Assembly (NCBI GenBank): GCA_018269075.1
Contig: JAFDVJ010000008.1
Coordinates: 1 to 64,000, forward strand
DNA: 64,000 bases
Direction: 5' to 3'
Source of the DNA: Acidobacteriota bacterium
GTDB lineage: Bacteria; Acidobacteriota; Blastocatellia; Pyrinomonadales; Pyrinomonadaceae
The notes under the pieces were generated by a model. It made no database searches, was not told the origin of the DNA, and worked only from the letters and a program-made list of their open reading frames with translations. The first letter of the stretch is position 1, and each line of letters starts with the position of its first letter. Shown in pieces: positions 43,442-54,658 of the stretch. Position numbers and translations under genes: made by a program.

Positions 43442-45259
43442 TCATTCCTCCGGCGTTTTCTCGCGCGCGCCGGCCGCTTCGAGCAGGCGGACGATCTCTT
43501 CGAGCTTCGGCCGGCGCCAATCGTCCTTCAGATGTTCGCGGGCGAACCGCAGCGCCCGGCCGGCCGGTTCGCCGGTCGCGTCGGCGCCGAGCGCGAGCAG
43601 TTGCCGGACGCCCTCGACCTGATTCGATTCGACGGCCGCAAAGAGCGCGCCCTGGCCGTTCGTGCAGACGTAATCGAGATTCGCCTTGTGCTCGACGAGC
43701 AGCTTGATGAGGCCGGCGACCTGCGGGTCGGCGTCGGCGTTCCGGACGGCCGTCATCAAAGCCGAATTGCATTCGTTGTCGGGCGCGCCGTTCGGATCGG
43801 CGCCGGCGCGCAGCAGATCGACGGCCATCCCGTAGTTATGCTTCGCCCACGACCACTGCATCGACCTCATCAAAGCGGTTCGTCCCCGTTTGTCGCGCGC
43901 GTCGACCGGCACGCCGCGCGCGAGCAGCAGCGCGACGATCTCCGAACGCCCGTTTTCGACCGCCGCCATCAGGTTCGTCGTGCCGAAACGGTCCGTAAAA
44001 TTCGGATCCGCGCCGCCGTCGAGCAGCAGCTTGACGAGCCCGAGCAGGCTTTCGCGCTCGGCGGCGTTCAGATCGGAATAATACATTTTGAGCGCCGTCC
44101 GAAAGGCGTTTTTACCCGACCGGCAGGCCAGATCGGGCCGTGCTTTATTAGCTAAAAGCAGTTTGATGAACTCCTGATTATTGTTGCCGACCGCCTGCAT
44201 CAGCGGCGACGTGCAGCTCGTATCCCAGTAATAATCGCTGTCGCTCCCGTCGCCGAGCAGGACGTTCGGATCGGCCCCGGCTTTGAGCAGCCGGGCGGCG
44301 ACATCGAGCCTGGCGGGCGTTTCCGCCGAATTGTAAATGCTCACGTAAGCGAGCGCCGTTTGGCCCGCGCCGTCTTTTTGATCGACCGGCAGCTTTTTCG
44401 AAAGCAGCGTCCTGACGACCGGCGCGTCGCCGTTGAAAGCGGCCAGCATCAGCGCCGTCTCACCGTTCCTGCCGACCGCTCTGAGGTCCGCGCCGGCCGC
44501 CATCAGAAAATCGACGCCCGCCAGATATTTCGCGTAAATTGCCTTTTCCTCGTCGTTTCGCGACGGCAGCCCGCTCCGATACCGCTGCGGGCTGCCGGCC
44601 AGATAATACAAAAGCAGATCGCCGAACGGCCTTTTCTCCTTTCGAAGATCGACCCCGGCCGCGAAAAAAGGCGCGAGCAGATCGAGACGGCCGGCGGCGG
44701 CCGCGAAGATGAGGGCGGGCAGATTCCGCGGGCCGGCGACGCCGCGCAGCTCGCTCGTCGAAAGACGCGGATCGACGCCCGCCCTCAACAGCCGCGCGAC
44801 CGTCGCCGCATCGCCCTCGCCGATCGCCTGAAAAAGCTCGCGTTTGAGCTGTTCCCGGCCGACGGCTTTTCGCTCGCGGCGGCTGCGCGGCTCGACGAGC
44901 AGCTCGATTTTGAAATTTTCCGACCGTCCGGAAAGCTCGAACTGCCGGGTCAGAAAATCGTTGAGATAGTGAAACCTGAACAGCAGAATGTCCCGGTACG
45001 GATAAAAGCCGGCTTTCGTGACCGTGAAATCGTCGGTGTGACAATCGCCGAAACCGATCGGAAATCTGAATAAGCCCTTGTCATCGGTCACGCCGCTGCT
45101 TCCGCACGAGGCTTTGACCTCGACCGTCGCCTGCGCGACCGGCCGGTTCGCATAATCGACGACTTCGAGAAAACGGTAATCGACCGCGCCCTGCGCCCGC
45201 GCGCCGGCGGCCGCGGCGAGGAACAGGAAGAAGAGCAGAAAGACGCGATTTTTAAGCAT
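43442..45259 (-). CDS. secreted ankyrin-repeat protein
   Basis: 605 residues with a signal peptide (MLKNRVFLLFFLFLAAAAGA, cleaved after RAQG). Residues about 25-110 form a carboxypeptidase-regulatory-like domain (VAQATVEVKASCGSSGVTDD). From about residue 135 on there are ten or so ankyrin repeats (GDAATVARLLRAGVDPRLST; RNGETALMLAAFNGDAPVVR; GRTALMRSMQW). Such periplasmic ankyrin proteins mediate protein-protein binding. It is followed by the membrane protein gene with a near overlap. Confidence 0.9.
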   Translation of the reverse strand: MLKNRVFLLFFLFLAAAAGARAQGAVDYRFLEVVDYANRPVAQATVEVKASCGSSGVTDDKGLFRFPIGFGDCHTDDFTVTKAGFYPYRDILLFRFHYLNDFLTRQFELSGRSENFKIELLVEPRSRRERKAVGREQLKRELFQAIGEGDAATVARLLRAGVDPRLSTSELRGVAGPRNLPALIFAAAAGRLDLLAPFFAAGVDLRKEKRPFGDLLLYYLAGSPQRYRSGLPSRNDEEKAIYAKYLAGVDFLMAAGADLRAVGRNGETALMLAAFNGDAPVVRTLLSKKLPVDQKDGAGQTALAYVSIYNSAETPARLDVAARLLKAGADPNVLLGDGSDSDYYWDTSCTSPLMQAVGNNNQEFIKLLLANKARPDLACRSGKNAFRTALKMYYSDLNAAERESLLGLVKLLLDGGADPNFTDRFGTTNLMAAVENGRSEIVALLLARGVPVDARDKRGRTALMRSMQWSWAKHNYGMAVDLLRAGADPNGAPDNECNSALMTAVRNADADPQVAGLIKLLVEHKANLDYVCTNGQGALFAAVESNQVEGVRQLLALGADATGEPAGRALRFAREHLKDDWRRPKLEEIVRLLEAAGAREKTPEE

Positions 45260-45293
45260 AAGTATTTTGTTGTTGTAAGTTTAGCAACAATGT

Positions 45294-45367
45294 GATCTTT
45301 GATCTTTGATCTTTGACCGTTGTAAATGAAGCCAAAATCAAAGATCAAAAATCAAAGGCCAAAGATC
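45294..45367. repeat. inverted GATCTTT heptamers, second locus
   Basis: Three exact GATCTTT units (45294-45316) face inverted AAAGATC units with some decay (45337-45367). They lie in the 420-bp spacer 45260-45679, which otherwise holds a hairpin CGCCGGCGCG/CGCGCCGG (about 45560-45590) and no gene I can support. Confidence 0.88.
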
Positions 45368-45679
45368 GGATTGGTGAGTAAATTTAAAAACCAAAGTAAT
45401 AAGGGGCCTCACTTTACAAACGATCGTTCGGCCCGCGAATCCTCCCGAAACGAATTCGATTTATTTATTGAGCGGGGAAAGCCGGAACAAGCCCCCAAAC
45501 GCCCGCCGCTTTTTGCTAATCGTGCGCAAATTCAGGGTTTATACTGCTAATGATGCACGCCGGCGCGTTCGGGTTCGTCGCGCCGGAAAAATTTTCGCGG
45601 CTGTCGTTCGCCGCCTGCCACGCGCAATCTTCATCGTCAGGGACGACGAACGACGAACGCAAAATAAATCGACGCGTCG

Positions 45680-46519
45680 TCAGGCGGTCGCGACCGGGAG
45701 GCCGCGGCTCGACCATTCGCTCCACGAGCCGACATAGAGTTTCGGGATTTCGAGCCCGGCGTAGTCCAGCGCGAGCAGCGTGTGGCAGGCGGTGACGCCT
45801 GAGCCGCAGTGGACGATGACGTCGTCGCGGCCGGCGAGCGCGCGCGCGTATTTTTCGCGCAGGACTTCCGGCGGCAGAAAAAATCCGTCGGCGTCGAGGT
45901 TCTCGGCGAACGGGATGTTGACGGCGTTCGGGATGTGGCCGGCGATCTTGTCGAAGGGTTCCGTCTCGCCGTTATAACGCGGCGTTTCGCGGACGTCGAC
46001 GATCAGCGCGCCGCCGTTCGTCGACGCGTTTTCGACCTCGTCGACGGCGACCGTCGGAAGCGTCCACGCGTCCGCGTCGTAAGCGCCCGCGACGACGTCC
46101 GCCGCGCCGTCCGCGACCGGAAAGCCGGCGCGCACCGCCGCGTCGATCCCGCCGTCGAGCACCTGCGCCTGCGCGTGCCCGACCGCGCGCAGCATCCACC
46201 AGAACCGCGCCGCCGCGTTCGCGCCGTTTTTGTCGTCGTAGACGACGACGTGCGAGTCGGGCGAAATCCCGAGCTCACGAAGCGTCGCGGCGAATTTCGC
46301 GGGCGACGGCAAGGGATGACGGCCGCCGTCGGCCGGCGTCGATTTGATGTCGGCGAGCTGCGAGTTGATGTCGACGAACGCCGCGCCTTCGAGATGCCGC
46401 GCCGCGAAGCTCGCGCGCGCCTGCGGGTTATTGCTGGCATCGAAAATACGCAGGTTTTCGACTCCTTTCAGTTTCAGTAATTGGTCCGGTTTGATGATCG
46501 GGCAGATTTTTTCGCTCAT
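45680..46519 (-). CDS. sseA: 3-mercaptopyruvate/thiosulfate sulfurtransferase
   Basis: 279 residues, two rhodanese domains. The inactive N-terminal copy has LEGAAFVDINSQLAD; the C-terminal copy carries the active-site loop CGSGVTA with nucleophile Cys238. CGSGVTA fits 3-mercaptopyruvate sulfurtransferases better than CRKGVT-type rhodaneses. The enzyme moves sulfane sulfur to thiols or cyanide in the cytoplasm. No obvious operon partner; the spacer to the next gene is 50 bp. Confidence 0.92.
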   Translation of the reverse strand: MSEKICPIIKPDQLLKLKGVENLRIFDASNNPQARASFAARHLEGAAFVDINSQLADIKSTPADGGRHPLPSPAKFAATLRELGISPDSHVVVYDDKNGANAAARFWWMLRAVGHAQAQVLDGGIDAAVRAGFPVADGAADVVAGAYDADAWTLPTVAVDEVENASTNGGALIVDVRETPRYNGETEPFDKIAGHIPNAVNIPFAENLDADGFFLPPEVLREKYARALAGRDDVIVHCGSGVTACHTLLALDYAGLEIPKLYVGSWSEWSSRGLPVATA

Positions 46520-46569
46520 CCCGATATTTTACCCCAAGCCCGGTTATGAAGGAATGGTTACGCCAATTT

Positions 46570-46875
46570 TTACCGCCGCCCGCCCGCGCCGCCGGGGTTT
46601 CCGTAATCGATCCCGTCCGCGCCGGGTCCGCGTCCGGCTTCGGCGAGCGTCTTTAAGAAATCTTCGGGGATCGTTATTTTATTTTTTTCGGCGAATGCCA
46701 GAAATTCTTTGATCGTCATCGGCGAATGCGTTCGGCCGCATTGATCCTTGCGGTCTTCTTCGTAAGCGTAAACCCTTCCCTCGAAAAACAGATAGCCCTG
46801 CTCGCCCCACTGATCGACGCGCCCGACCGTAAAATGCGGGCAGTCGGCGTAAAATATGTGCTCGTAGTTTTCCAT
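46570..46875 (-). CDS. hypothetical protein
   Basis: 101 residues starting MENYEHIFYADCPHFTVGRV at 46875; the longer open frame is a shadow of the cupin gene. It has two or three Cys residues, a central EDRKDQCGRTHSPMTIKEFL, and a Gly-rich C-terminus (GNPGGAGGRR). It follows the cupin gene by eleven bases and is probably co-transcribed. The function is not recognised. Confidence 0.65.
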   Translation of the reverse strand: MENYEHIFYADCPHFTVGRVDQWGEQGYLFFEGRVYAYEEDRKDQCGRTHSPMTIKEFLAFAEKNKITIPEDFLKTLAEAGRGPGADGIDYGNPGGAGGRR

Positions 46876-46886
46876 AATCCGAAATA

Positions 46887-47297
46887 TTACGGCTTCTGTT
46901 CCGCGAACCAGCGGACCATCGCCGGCAGCTCGCTTTCGAATCCGCCGGGGACGTCGATGTTCAAAAAGGCCGCCTCGCGGTCGGTCCGGTTCGCGAAAGT
47001 ATGTGTCGTGTTTCTGGGGATTCTGATGAAATCGCCCTTTTCGGCCTCGACCCACCCGTCGCCCGCCAGCACCGAAACGGTCCCTTCGAGCACGAAAAAA
47101 ATATGTTCCTTGTCGTCGTGAAAATGCTCGCCCGGTCCCTCGGAACGAGGGTCGAGCCGCCATTCGGAAATGCTGTATCTCGAAGCGGTTTCCCGCTCGT
47201 CCGCCTTGAAGACCGCTGTCATCGGTCCCAGCCTGTATTCCCTTCCCTCGCCGTTTTTCAGGATCAAAACGGCGTCTTCCGAATTTTCGCGATTCAT
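46887..47297 (-). CDS. cupin-domain protein
   Basis: 136 residues with the two cupin motifs: GEHFHDDKEHIFFVLEGTVS (metal-binding His-x-His and Glu) and GDFIRIPRNTTHTFAN (second His). A small single-domain cupin of this kind may be an enzyme or a ligand-binding protein. It sits upstream of the 101-residue gene on the same strand. The substrate is unknown. Confidence 0.88.
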   Translation of the reverse strand: MNRENSEDAVLILKNGEGREYRLGPMTAVFKADERETASRYSISEWRLDPRSEGPGEHFHDDKEHIFFVLEGTVSVLAGDGWVEAEKGDFIRIPRNTTHTFANRTDREAAFLNIDVPGGFESELPAMVRWFAEQKP

Positions 47298-47357
47298 TCG
47301 ACCTTCCCCCTTAATTATTAGTTTGATGACGATCGTGCCCGCCGGCGCACGCTCCGA

Positions 47358-47831
47358 CTATTCCCAATCGGTCGAAAAAGTCAGCTCCTCGATCCGGTAA
47401 GCGTGGAGCATCTCGTGATTGAGCAGATGCCGGAACATGACGAACGGCGAATACGGCCTGAAATACTCGTGAACGGCCGGTTTATGCCATTCTTCGGCCG
47501 ACAGCGTCTTCAGAATTTCGACGAGCGACGCGCGTTCCGCGACATAGCGCGCGAGGCTCGCGTCGAGATCGACTTCGAGCATCGCGCCGGCTTCGTCCTC
47601 GGCGGAATTATAGATCGTCTTGATGACCGGGTCCGGCGTCGACAAAATAAGTTCGAGCCGCGCGCGGAAAACCGCGTCGGTCTGCGAAAGATGAACGGCG
47701 TGCTCGTAGGCCGACCATTTCGAAGGTTTCGGGCGGCGCTTCAATATTTCCGCCGGAACCTCGCGGACCAAAGGCACGATCACGCCCGGCGCAGCCGCGA
47801 GCGCGGCGATCAGATTGTCGGTATCACTCAT
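47358..47831 (-). CDS. DinB-like four-helix protein
   Basis: 157 residues, helical. The metal-binding His triad of DinB/YfiT-like proteins is present: WSAYEHAVHLSQTD near residue 40 and HLLNHEMLHAYRI near residue 140. Family members are putative metal-dependent hydrolases or thiol transferases. It is separated from the cupin gene by 60 bp and from the hydrolase gene by 27 bp. Confidence 0.88.
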   Translation of the reverse strand: MSDTDNLIAALAAAPGVIVPLVREVPAEILKRRPKPSKWSAYEHAVHLSQTDAVFRARLELILSTPDPVIKTIYNSAEDEAGAMLEVDLDASLARYVAERASLVEILKTLSAEEWHKPAVHEYFRPYSPFVMFRHLLNHEMLHAYRIEELTFSTDWE

Positions 47832-47858
47832 AAATCACCTCGATAAATTCACCGCGGA

Positions 47859-48770
47859 TCACTGCTTTTTCTTCAAAAAGCCGTGCATCCGGAGCCATGC
47901 CGCGTAGTCTTCGAACCAGCCGGTGCTCGTCGTCTCTTTTTTATACATGCCGAAGCCGTGACCGCCCTGCTCGTAAAGATGAAACTCGACCGGCCGTTTG
48001 GCGGCGCGCCAGCTGTCGATCAGACCGTAACCCGAATTCGCGAAAAAAGGATCGTCCGCCGCGAGCGCGATAAACAGCGGCGGCGCGTCGGCCGGCACCG
48101 CGACCGCCATCAGCGGGCCGTAAATATTCGCGATGAACGCGGGCTTGACGTCCTTTCCGTAAAGCGCCGTCGACATCGTCAGCATCGCGCCCGCGGAAAA
48201 GCCGATCATCCCGACGCGGTCGGGGTCGACGTTCCATTCTTTGGCGCGCGAGCGCACGAGCCCGAACGCGGCCGCCGCGTCGGCGATCTGCGGTGCGAGC
48301 GCTTCCGACGGATCTTTCGGCGCGGGCGGCCGCCGGGCGGCGCCCGAAAACATCTCGCGCAAAGCGACCTCGAAGTCCGGCAGAGCGGCCGGCGTCGGAT
48401 TCAGACGATATTTCAGCACGAAGGCGGCGACGCCTTTTTCGTTCAGCGCTTTGGCGACGTTCCAGCCTTCGTTCTCCATCGAGAGCGTCATAAATCCGCC
48501 GCCGGGCGCGACGATGACGGCCGCGCCGGTCGCTTTCGACTTCTCCGGCAGGAACGGCGTCAGCGTCGCGACGCTGACGTTGCGCGCGAACTTGCTCCCG
48601 TATTGCGAATGCCACGATTCTTCGACCTTGGATTCGGGCAGTTTTCCCGTCCCGAGCACGATCGCCGCCGGCTGCTCCGGCGTCGGGATCGACGTCATCT
48701 TATCGTTCTGCGCGACTGCCGGAACGAGTCCCGCCGCCAGCCATAGAGCTATTACAAGTAATTGTTTCAT
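47859..48770 (-). CDS. secreted alpha/beta hydrolase (esterase)
   Basis: 303 residues from 48770 with a signal peptide (MKQLLVIALWLAAGLVPAVA). Oxyanion-hole motif APGGGFM, nucleophile elbow GFSAGAM, acid in AADDPFFA and catalytic His in GGHGFGM are all present, as in carbohydrate esterases of the xylan-acetylesterase/BD-FAE type. An alternative ATG at 48800 overlaps the upstream stop (ATGA) and adds ten residues before the signal peptide. It would act in the periplasm or outside. Confidence 0.88.
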   Translation of the reverse strand: MKQLLVIALWLAAGLVPAVAQNDKMTSIPTPEQPAAIVLGTGKLPESKVEESWHSQYGSKFARNVSVATLTPFLPEKSKATGAAVIVAPGGGFMTLSMENEGWNVAKALNEKGVAAFVLKYRLNPTPAALPDFEVALREMFSGAARRPPAPKDPSEALAPQIADAAAAFGLVRSRAKEWNVDPDRVGMIGFSAGAMLTMSTALYGKDVKPAFIANIYGPLMAVAVPADAPPLFIALAADDPFFANSGYGLIDSWRAAKRPVEFHLYEQGGHGFGMYKKETTSTGWFEDYAAWLRMHGFLKKKQ

Positions 48771-48796
48771 ATTCAGGGCCCGGCTCCCGGCCGGGA

Positions 48797-49840
48797 TCAT
48801 TTTCCTTTCAAAACCTTTTCGACAAGAAGCCGGTTGAATTCCTGCGGCTCTTCCGCCAGCGGGCTGTGCGCGGAATTTTCGAGCCAGACGATTTCTTTTT
48901 TGGGAGCATTCAGATTTTCGACGAACTCTTGCGCGAGCACGGAAGGGACGTTCCAATCGTGCCGGCCGAGAAATAAAAAGACCGGAATCTTTATTTCCCT
49001 GACGTTCCTGAAATCGGCGGCGAACATATCTTTTTCCAAAGCGGCGGCCGAAAACTCAAAGGCTTTGTTCCAATCGTAATTTTTGTAGTCGCCGGATGCG
49101 GCAATCGCGGCCTCGCTTTCCCTGTCGGCGTTTTTGTTGTAAACCGCGCCGCCGTATTTCATGACGAGCTCGTATTGTTTGATAAAGCACTGCAGATCGC
49201 CCCGGCAAAAATCTTTGGCCGGATTTTTCAGTTTTTCGAGCGTTTTCAAAGCGGCGGCGTCGCCCTTTTCGCGCGCCTGACCGGCGAGCCATTCCTGCGA
49301 GATTTCCATCCCGCGCTTCATATTCACGACCTGTCCGATCCCGATGTAGGCGGCGTAATCTTCGGGGTATTTCTCGACGAGATTGATTCCGACGATGCTG
49401 CCCCACGAATAGCCGGCGAGATAGATCTTCGGCTGTTTGAACTTTTCCCTGAGCTTCGCGGTCAGCTCGCGCGCGTCCGCGACGATCTGTTCGAGCGTCA
49501 CGTTTTTCGGCGCGGGATTCTTCATAAAAGACTTGCCCGCGCCGCGCTGTTCCCACGCCACGAGCGTAAAAGCTTTCGTCAGGTCCGCGTTGAAATAACG
49601 AAGCTGCGGCGTTTCCGGCCAGCCGGGACCGCCGTGAATGAAGAGCAGGACCGGATTTCCGTCCGATTCGCCCCTCATCTCGACATGCTGCCGCTCGTCG
49701 CCGAGTTCGATAAAGAGCTTCTCATCGACCTTCCCGACGGACGGCGCTTCACGCGGACCTTCGGCTTGATTCCGGGGCTGGTTGCCGCAGGCGGTCAGCC
49801 AAACCGCCAGAATCAAAACGAGGATCCGATGCGTCTTCAT
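48797..49840 (-). CDS. lipoprotein alpha/beta hydrolase
   Basis: 347 residues. The N-terminus MKTHRILVLILAVWLTACGN has a lipobox (LTAC), so it is probably an anchored lipoprotein. HGGPGWPE supplies the oxyanion hole, GYSWGSI the nucleophile elbow, GRHDWNVP the acid and SAHSPL the His, like proline iminopeptidase/epoxide-hydrolase-type enzymes. Substrate unknown. The stop overlaps a possible ATG of the next hydrolase gene, suggesting an operon. Confidence 0.88.
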   Translation of the reverse strand: MKTHRILVLILAVWLTACGNQPRNQAEGPREAPSVGKVDEKLFIELGDERQHVEMRGESDGNPVLLFIHGGPGWPETPQLRYFNADLTKAFTLVAWEQRGAGKSFMKNPAPKNVTLEQIVADARELTAKLREKFKQPKIYLAGYSWGSIVGINLVEKYPEDYAAYIGIGQVVNMKRGMEISQEWLAGQAREKGDAAALKTLEKLKNPAKDFCRGDLQCFIKQYELVMKYGGAVYNKNADRESEAAIAASGDYKNYDWNKAFEFSAAALEKDMFAADFRNVREIKIPVFLFLGRHDWNVPSVLAQEFVENLNAPKKEIVWLENSAHSPLAEEPQEFNRLLVEKVLKGK

Positions 49841-49913
49841 ACCGCACGATGATACGGCATATTTTCTTATAAATTCAACCGCCGCGGAGGAAACCGAAAA
49901 GCGGCCCGCAGTC

Positions 49914-50040
49914 TAGAGCAGATTTAAGGTTAGTGTACGGCGGGCTGTCAGCCGGCCGCGCCCGTGCGAGAGTGTGAAGCACCGAAACAGACTAACAGTC
50001 TGTTTTACGTTTCCCATCCAGTCTTCCAAAATCTGCTCTA
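49914..50040. repeat. 127-bp element with 12-bp inverted ends
   Basis: TAGAGCAGATTT (49914-49925) and its exact complement (50029-50040) bound a segment with an internal AACAGACT-aac-AGTCTGTT hairpin and a GC-rich CGGCGGGCTG/CAGCCGGCCG palindrome. It resembles a MITE or REP cluster. Confidence 0.7.
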
Positions 50041-50097
50041 AGGGGATGAAGTTACGGAACAAGGTTTACATGCTTGTTGGTTTTTTCGCGGAGTAAA

Positions 50098-50206
50098 AAT
50101 AGAACGCGGATGACGCGGATTTACGCGGATTGTTTTTTCAGGTCTAAAGAAAAACCAAAGAAAAACCCGCGTTGATCCGCCAAATCCGCGTCATCCGCGT
50201 TCTATT
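50098..50206. repeat. 109-bp hairpin with perfect 25-bp arms
   Basis: 50098-50122 and 50182-50206 are exact inverted 25-bp copies made of GACGCGGAT-like units, and the inner flanks continue the pattern with decay. Loop about 59 bp. The spacer 49841-50290 holds no gene. Confidence 0.92.
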
Positions 50207-50290
50207 GAATCCTCAAATTTATTCGACTTCGCGCTTAACTCAAAGTCGTTAGGCCCGGCCGCCTTCCGCGGCTCGCGGACGGTCGGAATA

Positions 50291-52411
<2,121 letters not shown>

Positions 52412-52451
52412 TTAACAAATCATCGTGTTTTTTCTACAATCGTTGAGACGA

Positions 52452-52973
52452 ATGGCTGATATTGCAAAAACGATTTCCGTCGTCAACCGGATGACGGCCG
52501 ATGGTATAATAGAAAACTACGCCCTCGGCGGGGCGACGGCGGTTATTTTTTATACTGAACCGATTGCCACCGAAGACGTTGATATTTTTGTCCATCTAAA
52601 GCCCGGCGGAAATCCTTTTATGGAATTTCAACCGATCTTTGATTATCTGAAAGACAACGGGTACGGGATGAAAGGCGAGCATTTTTATGTTGAAGGTTTT
52701 CCCGTTCAATTTCTCCCGGCCAGCAAAAATCTGCTCAATGAAGCGATTGATGAAGCAAACGAATTTCAATTAACCGAAGAAGTCATCGTTCGTGTGATGA
52801 CTCCCGAGCATCTGGTTGCGGTGATGCTCGATACGGGCAGGCTCAAAGACTATTTGCGGATCGGAATTTTTCTACAGCATGAGATCGTCAACCCCGACAC
52901 GCTGCAAAACATCTTAACCGAACACGGGCTACTGCAAAAATGGAAAGACAATATCGGTAAATTTCAATCATGA
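52452..52973 (+). CDS. nucleotidyltransferase-fold protein (AbiEii-like module)
   Basis: 173 residues from MADIAKTISVVNRMTADGII at 52452 (an ATG at 52425 is also in frame). YALGGATAVIFYTEP followed by TEDVDIFV is the GG...DxD core of nucleotidyltransferase-like proteins of the AbiEii/DUF6036 type. VRVMTPEHLVAVMLDTGRLK and DYLRIGIFL are typical of the family. Its AT-richer composition differs from the chromosome. It overlaps the next gene by ATGA. A toxin or phage-defence role is inferred from related modules. Confidence 0.82.
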   Translation: MADIAKTISVVNRMTADGIIENYALGGATAVIFYTEPIATEDVDIFVHLKPGGNPFMEFQPIFDYLKDNGYGMKGEHFYVEGFPVQFLPASKNLLNEAIDEANEFQLTEEVIVRVMTPEHLVAVMLDTGRLKDYLRIGIFLQHEIVNPDTLQNILTEHGLLQKWKDNIGKFQS

Positions 52974-53158
52974 AAGAAGAAAACCCGAGCGCGGCCGAAC
53001 AGCTTGATCAATATCTCAAATCGCAAAAAGACTCATTTCGTCAAAACCGGCGGAATTTGTCTTTCAGCGAGAAAATGGAAATCGCCTTCGCTCTGGCGGA
53101 GCGGGATAAGGTTATTCGAAAGGCTGTTTTACTGCCGAAGAAAAATAAGAAGTATTAA
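52970..53158 (+). CDS. small partner of the nucleotidyltransferase gene
   Basis: 62 residues with LSFSEKMEIAFALAERDKVI near the middle, a pattern (FxEKxxxxxALxERxxxIR) I associate with the small gene that regularly follows this nucleotidyltransferase type. Helical and basic at the end (LLPKKNKKY). It may be the antitoxin or a cofactor; the roles of the two genes are not established from sequence. Confidence 0.75.
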   Translation: MKEENPSAAEQLDQYLKSQKDSFRQNRRNLSFSEKMEIAFALAERDKVIRKAVLLPKKNKKY

Positions 53159-53186
53159 GTTTTTAACATTCTCTCGTTCAAAGTTA

Positions 53187-53237
53187 ATGTTCGCTTTGAA
53201 CAACTCTCAGCTTTCGCTCCCCTGAAAACTTTTGCTT
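53187..53237. repeat. 51-bp direct repeat, copy 2 (riboswitch remnant)
   Basis: Exact copy of 52307-52357 without the 3' half of the aptamer, so it cannot fold as a TPP riboswitch. It marks the far end of the inserted or duplicated 880-bp unit. Confidence 0.95.
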
Positions 53238-53274
53238 AACTGAATCTTACAAACTGCGGCAAAATTGGGCAACT

Positions 53275-53652
53275 ATGATCAGGGAGATGAACGGAAATCT
53301 TCTCGACGCGAACGCCGCCGCGCTCGTCAACGCCGTCAACTGCGTCGGCGTGATGGGAAAAGGGCTCGCCCTGCAGTTCAAAAACAGGTTTCCGGCCGGC
53401 TATTTTCAGGCGTACAAACGCGCCTGTCAAAACGGGACGCTGCGAATCGGCCGGGTTCACGTTTACAGGCTCGATTCCGAACACGATCCGCGATTCGTCG
53501 TCGATATCCCGACCCAAAATCACTGGCGCGAGAAAAGCCGGCTCGAAGACATCACAAATCTGCCGAAATATCAGATCGAAACTAAAAACAACTCAGTTTC
53601 TTCGATGTTTCGGCTCATTTCATGGCAAAATGAAATGAAGGAAAACAAATAA
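53275..53652 (+). pseudogene. truncated DarG-type macrodomain
   Basis: The first ~95 residues are a clear macrodomain: MIREMNGNLLDANAAALVNA, VNCVGVMGKGLALQFKNRFP, PTQNHWREKSRLEDI. This start is typical of DarG, the antitoxin that removes ADP-ribose from DNA. After EDI (about 53556) the similarity stops and the frame runs into unrelated AT-rich sequence ending in TAA. Roughly 40% of the macrodomain and the whole C-terminal part of DarG are missing, and no darT lies nearby. Confidence 0.85.
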
Positions 53653-53659
53653 AAATAAA

Positions 53660-54658
53660 ATGGAATACAGAAATCTCGGGAATTCAGGATTAAAAGTGCC
53701 GGTTTTAAGTTTAGGAACCGGAACATTCGGAGGGACAAACGAGTTTTTCCAGCGTTGGGGACAAACCGATGTCAAGGAAGCTACTCGTTTGGTTGATATT
53801 TGCCTTGAAAAAGGAATCAATTTTTTTGATACAGCGAACGTCTATTCCATCGGTGATTCGGAAATCGTTTTGGGAAAAGCTTTAGCCGGAAAAAGAGTAA
53901 AAAGCATTATTTCTACTAAAGCTACTTTTCAGATGGGCGAACATCCGAACGATAAAGGAGCTTCGCGTTATCATTTAATAAACGCCCTGCACGATAGTTT
54001 AATAAGATTGAAGACAGATTACATAGACCTGTATCTGATGCACGGCTTTGATAAAACTACTCCGATGGAGGAAACCCTGCGAACCCTTGACGATATGGTT
54101 CGGAGCGGAAAAGTCCGGTATATCGGTTGCTCAAATTTTGCCGCTTGGCAACTGATGAAATCATTGTCCATTTCCGAAAAATATAATTTTGAAAAATACA
54201 TTATTTATCAGGGTTATTATTCAGTTATCGGTAGAGATTTTGAACAGGAATTGATGCCGCTTTTGGAAGACCAAAATTTAGGATTGATGGTTTGGAGTCC
54301 TCTGGGTTGGGGACGCTTGACCGGCAAAATAAAACGTGGACAAGAAATTCAAGACGGACGCATTAAATCTGGCGGAGCAGTCGGTTCACCGCCTGTCAAT
54401 GATGAATTTCTTTTTAATGTAGTAGATGTGCTGGAAAAAATCGGCGATGAAATCGGTAAAACCATCCCCCAGGTAGCTATTAATTGGCTGATTAATAACC
54501 GAATCGTTTCCAATATCGTCATTGGAGCCAGAAATGAAAAACAGCTTAATGCAAATATCGAAGCGGTCGGCTGGAATTTGTCCGAAAAACACATCGAAGA
54601 AATAAATACTATTTCTGCTCAGTCGCTGATTTACCCGCACTGGGTTGGAGGCCGCTAA
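53660..54658 (+). CDS. aldo/keto reductase
   Basis: 332 residues with the family hallmarks: MEYRNLGNSGLKVPVLSLGT at the start, FFDTANVYSIGDSE with catalytic Asp and Tyr, DYIDLYLMHGFD with the catalytic His, and GCSNFAAWQL. It would reduce aldehydes or ketones with NADPH. Codon usage is strikingly AT-rich compared with the rest of the window, and the neighbours are remnants, so recent transfer is likely. The frame is intact, but no promoter or strong ribosome-binding site is obvious (GGAAAAC). Confidence 0.93.
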   Translation: MEYRNLGNSGLKVPVLSLGTGTFGGTNEFFQRWGQTDVKEATRLVDICLEKGINFFDTANVYSIGDSEIVLGKALAGKRVKSIISTKATFQMGEHPNDKGASRYHLINALHDSLIRLKTDYIDLYLMHGFDKTTPMEETLRTLDDMVRSGKVRYIGCSNFAAWQLMKSLSISEKYNFEKYIIYQGYYSVIGRDFEQELMPLLEDQNLGLMVWSPLGWGRLTGKIKRGQEIQDGRIKSGGAVGSPPVNDEFLFNVVDVLEKIGDEIGKTIPQVAINWLINNRIVSNIVIGARNEKQLNANIEAVGWNLSEKHIEEINTISAQSLIYPHWVGGR

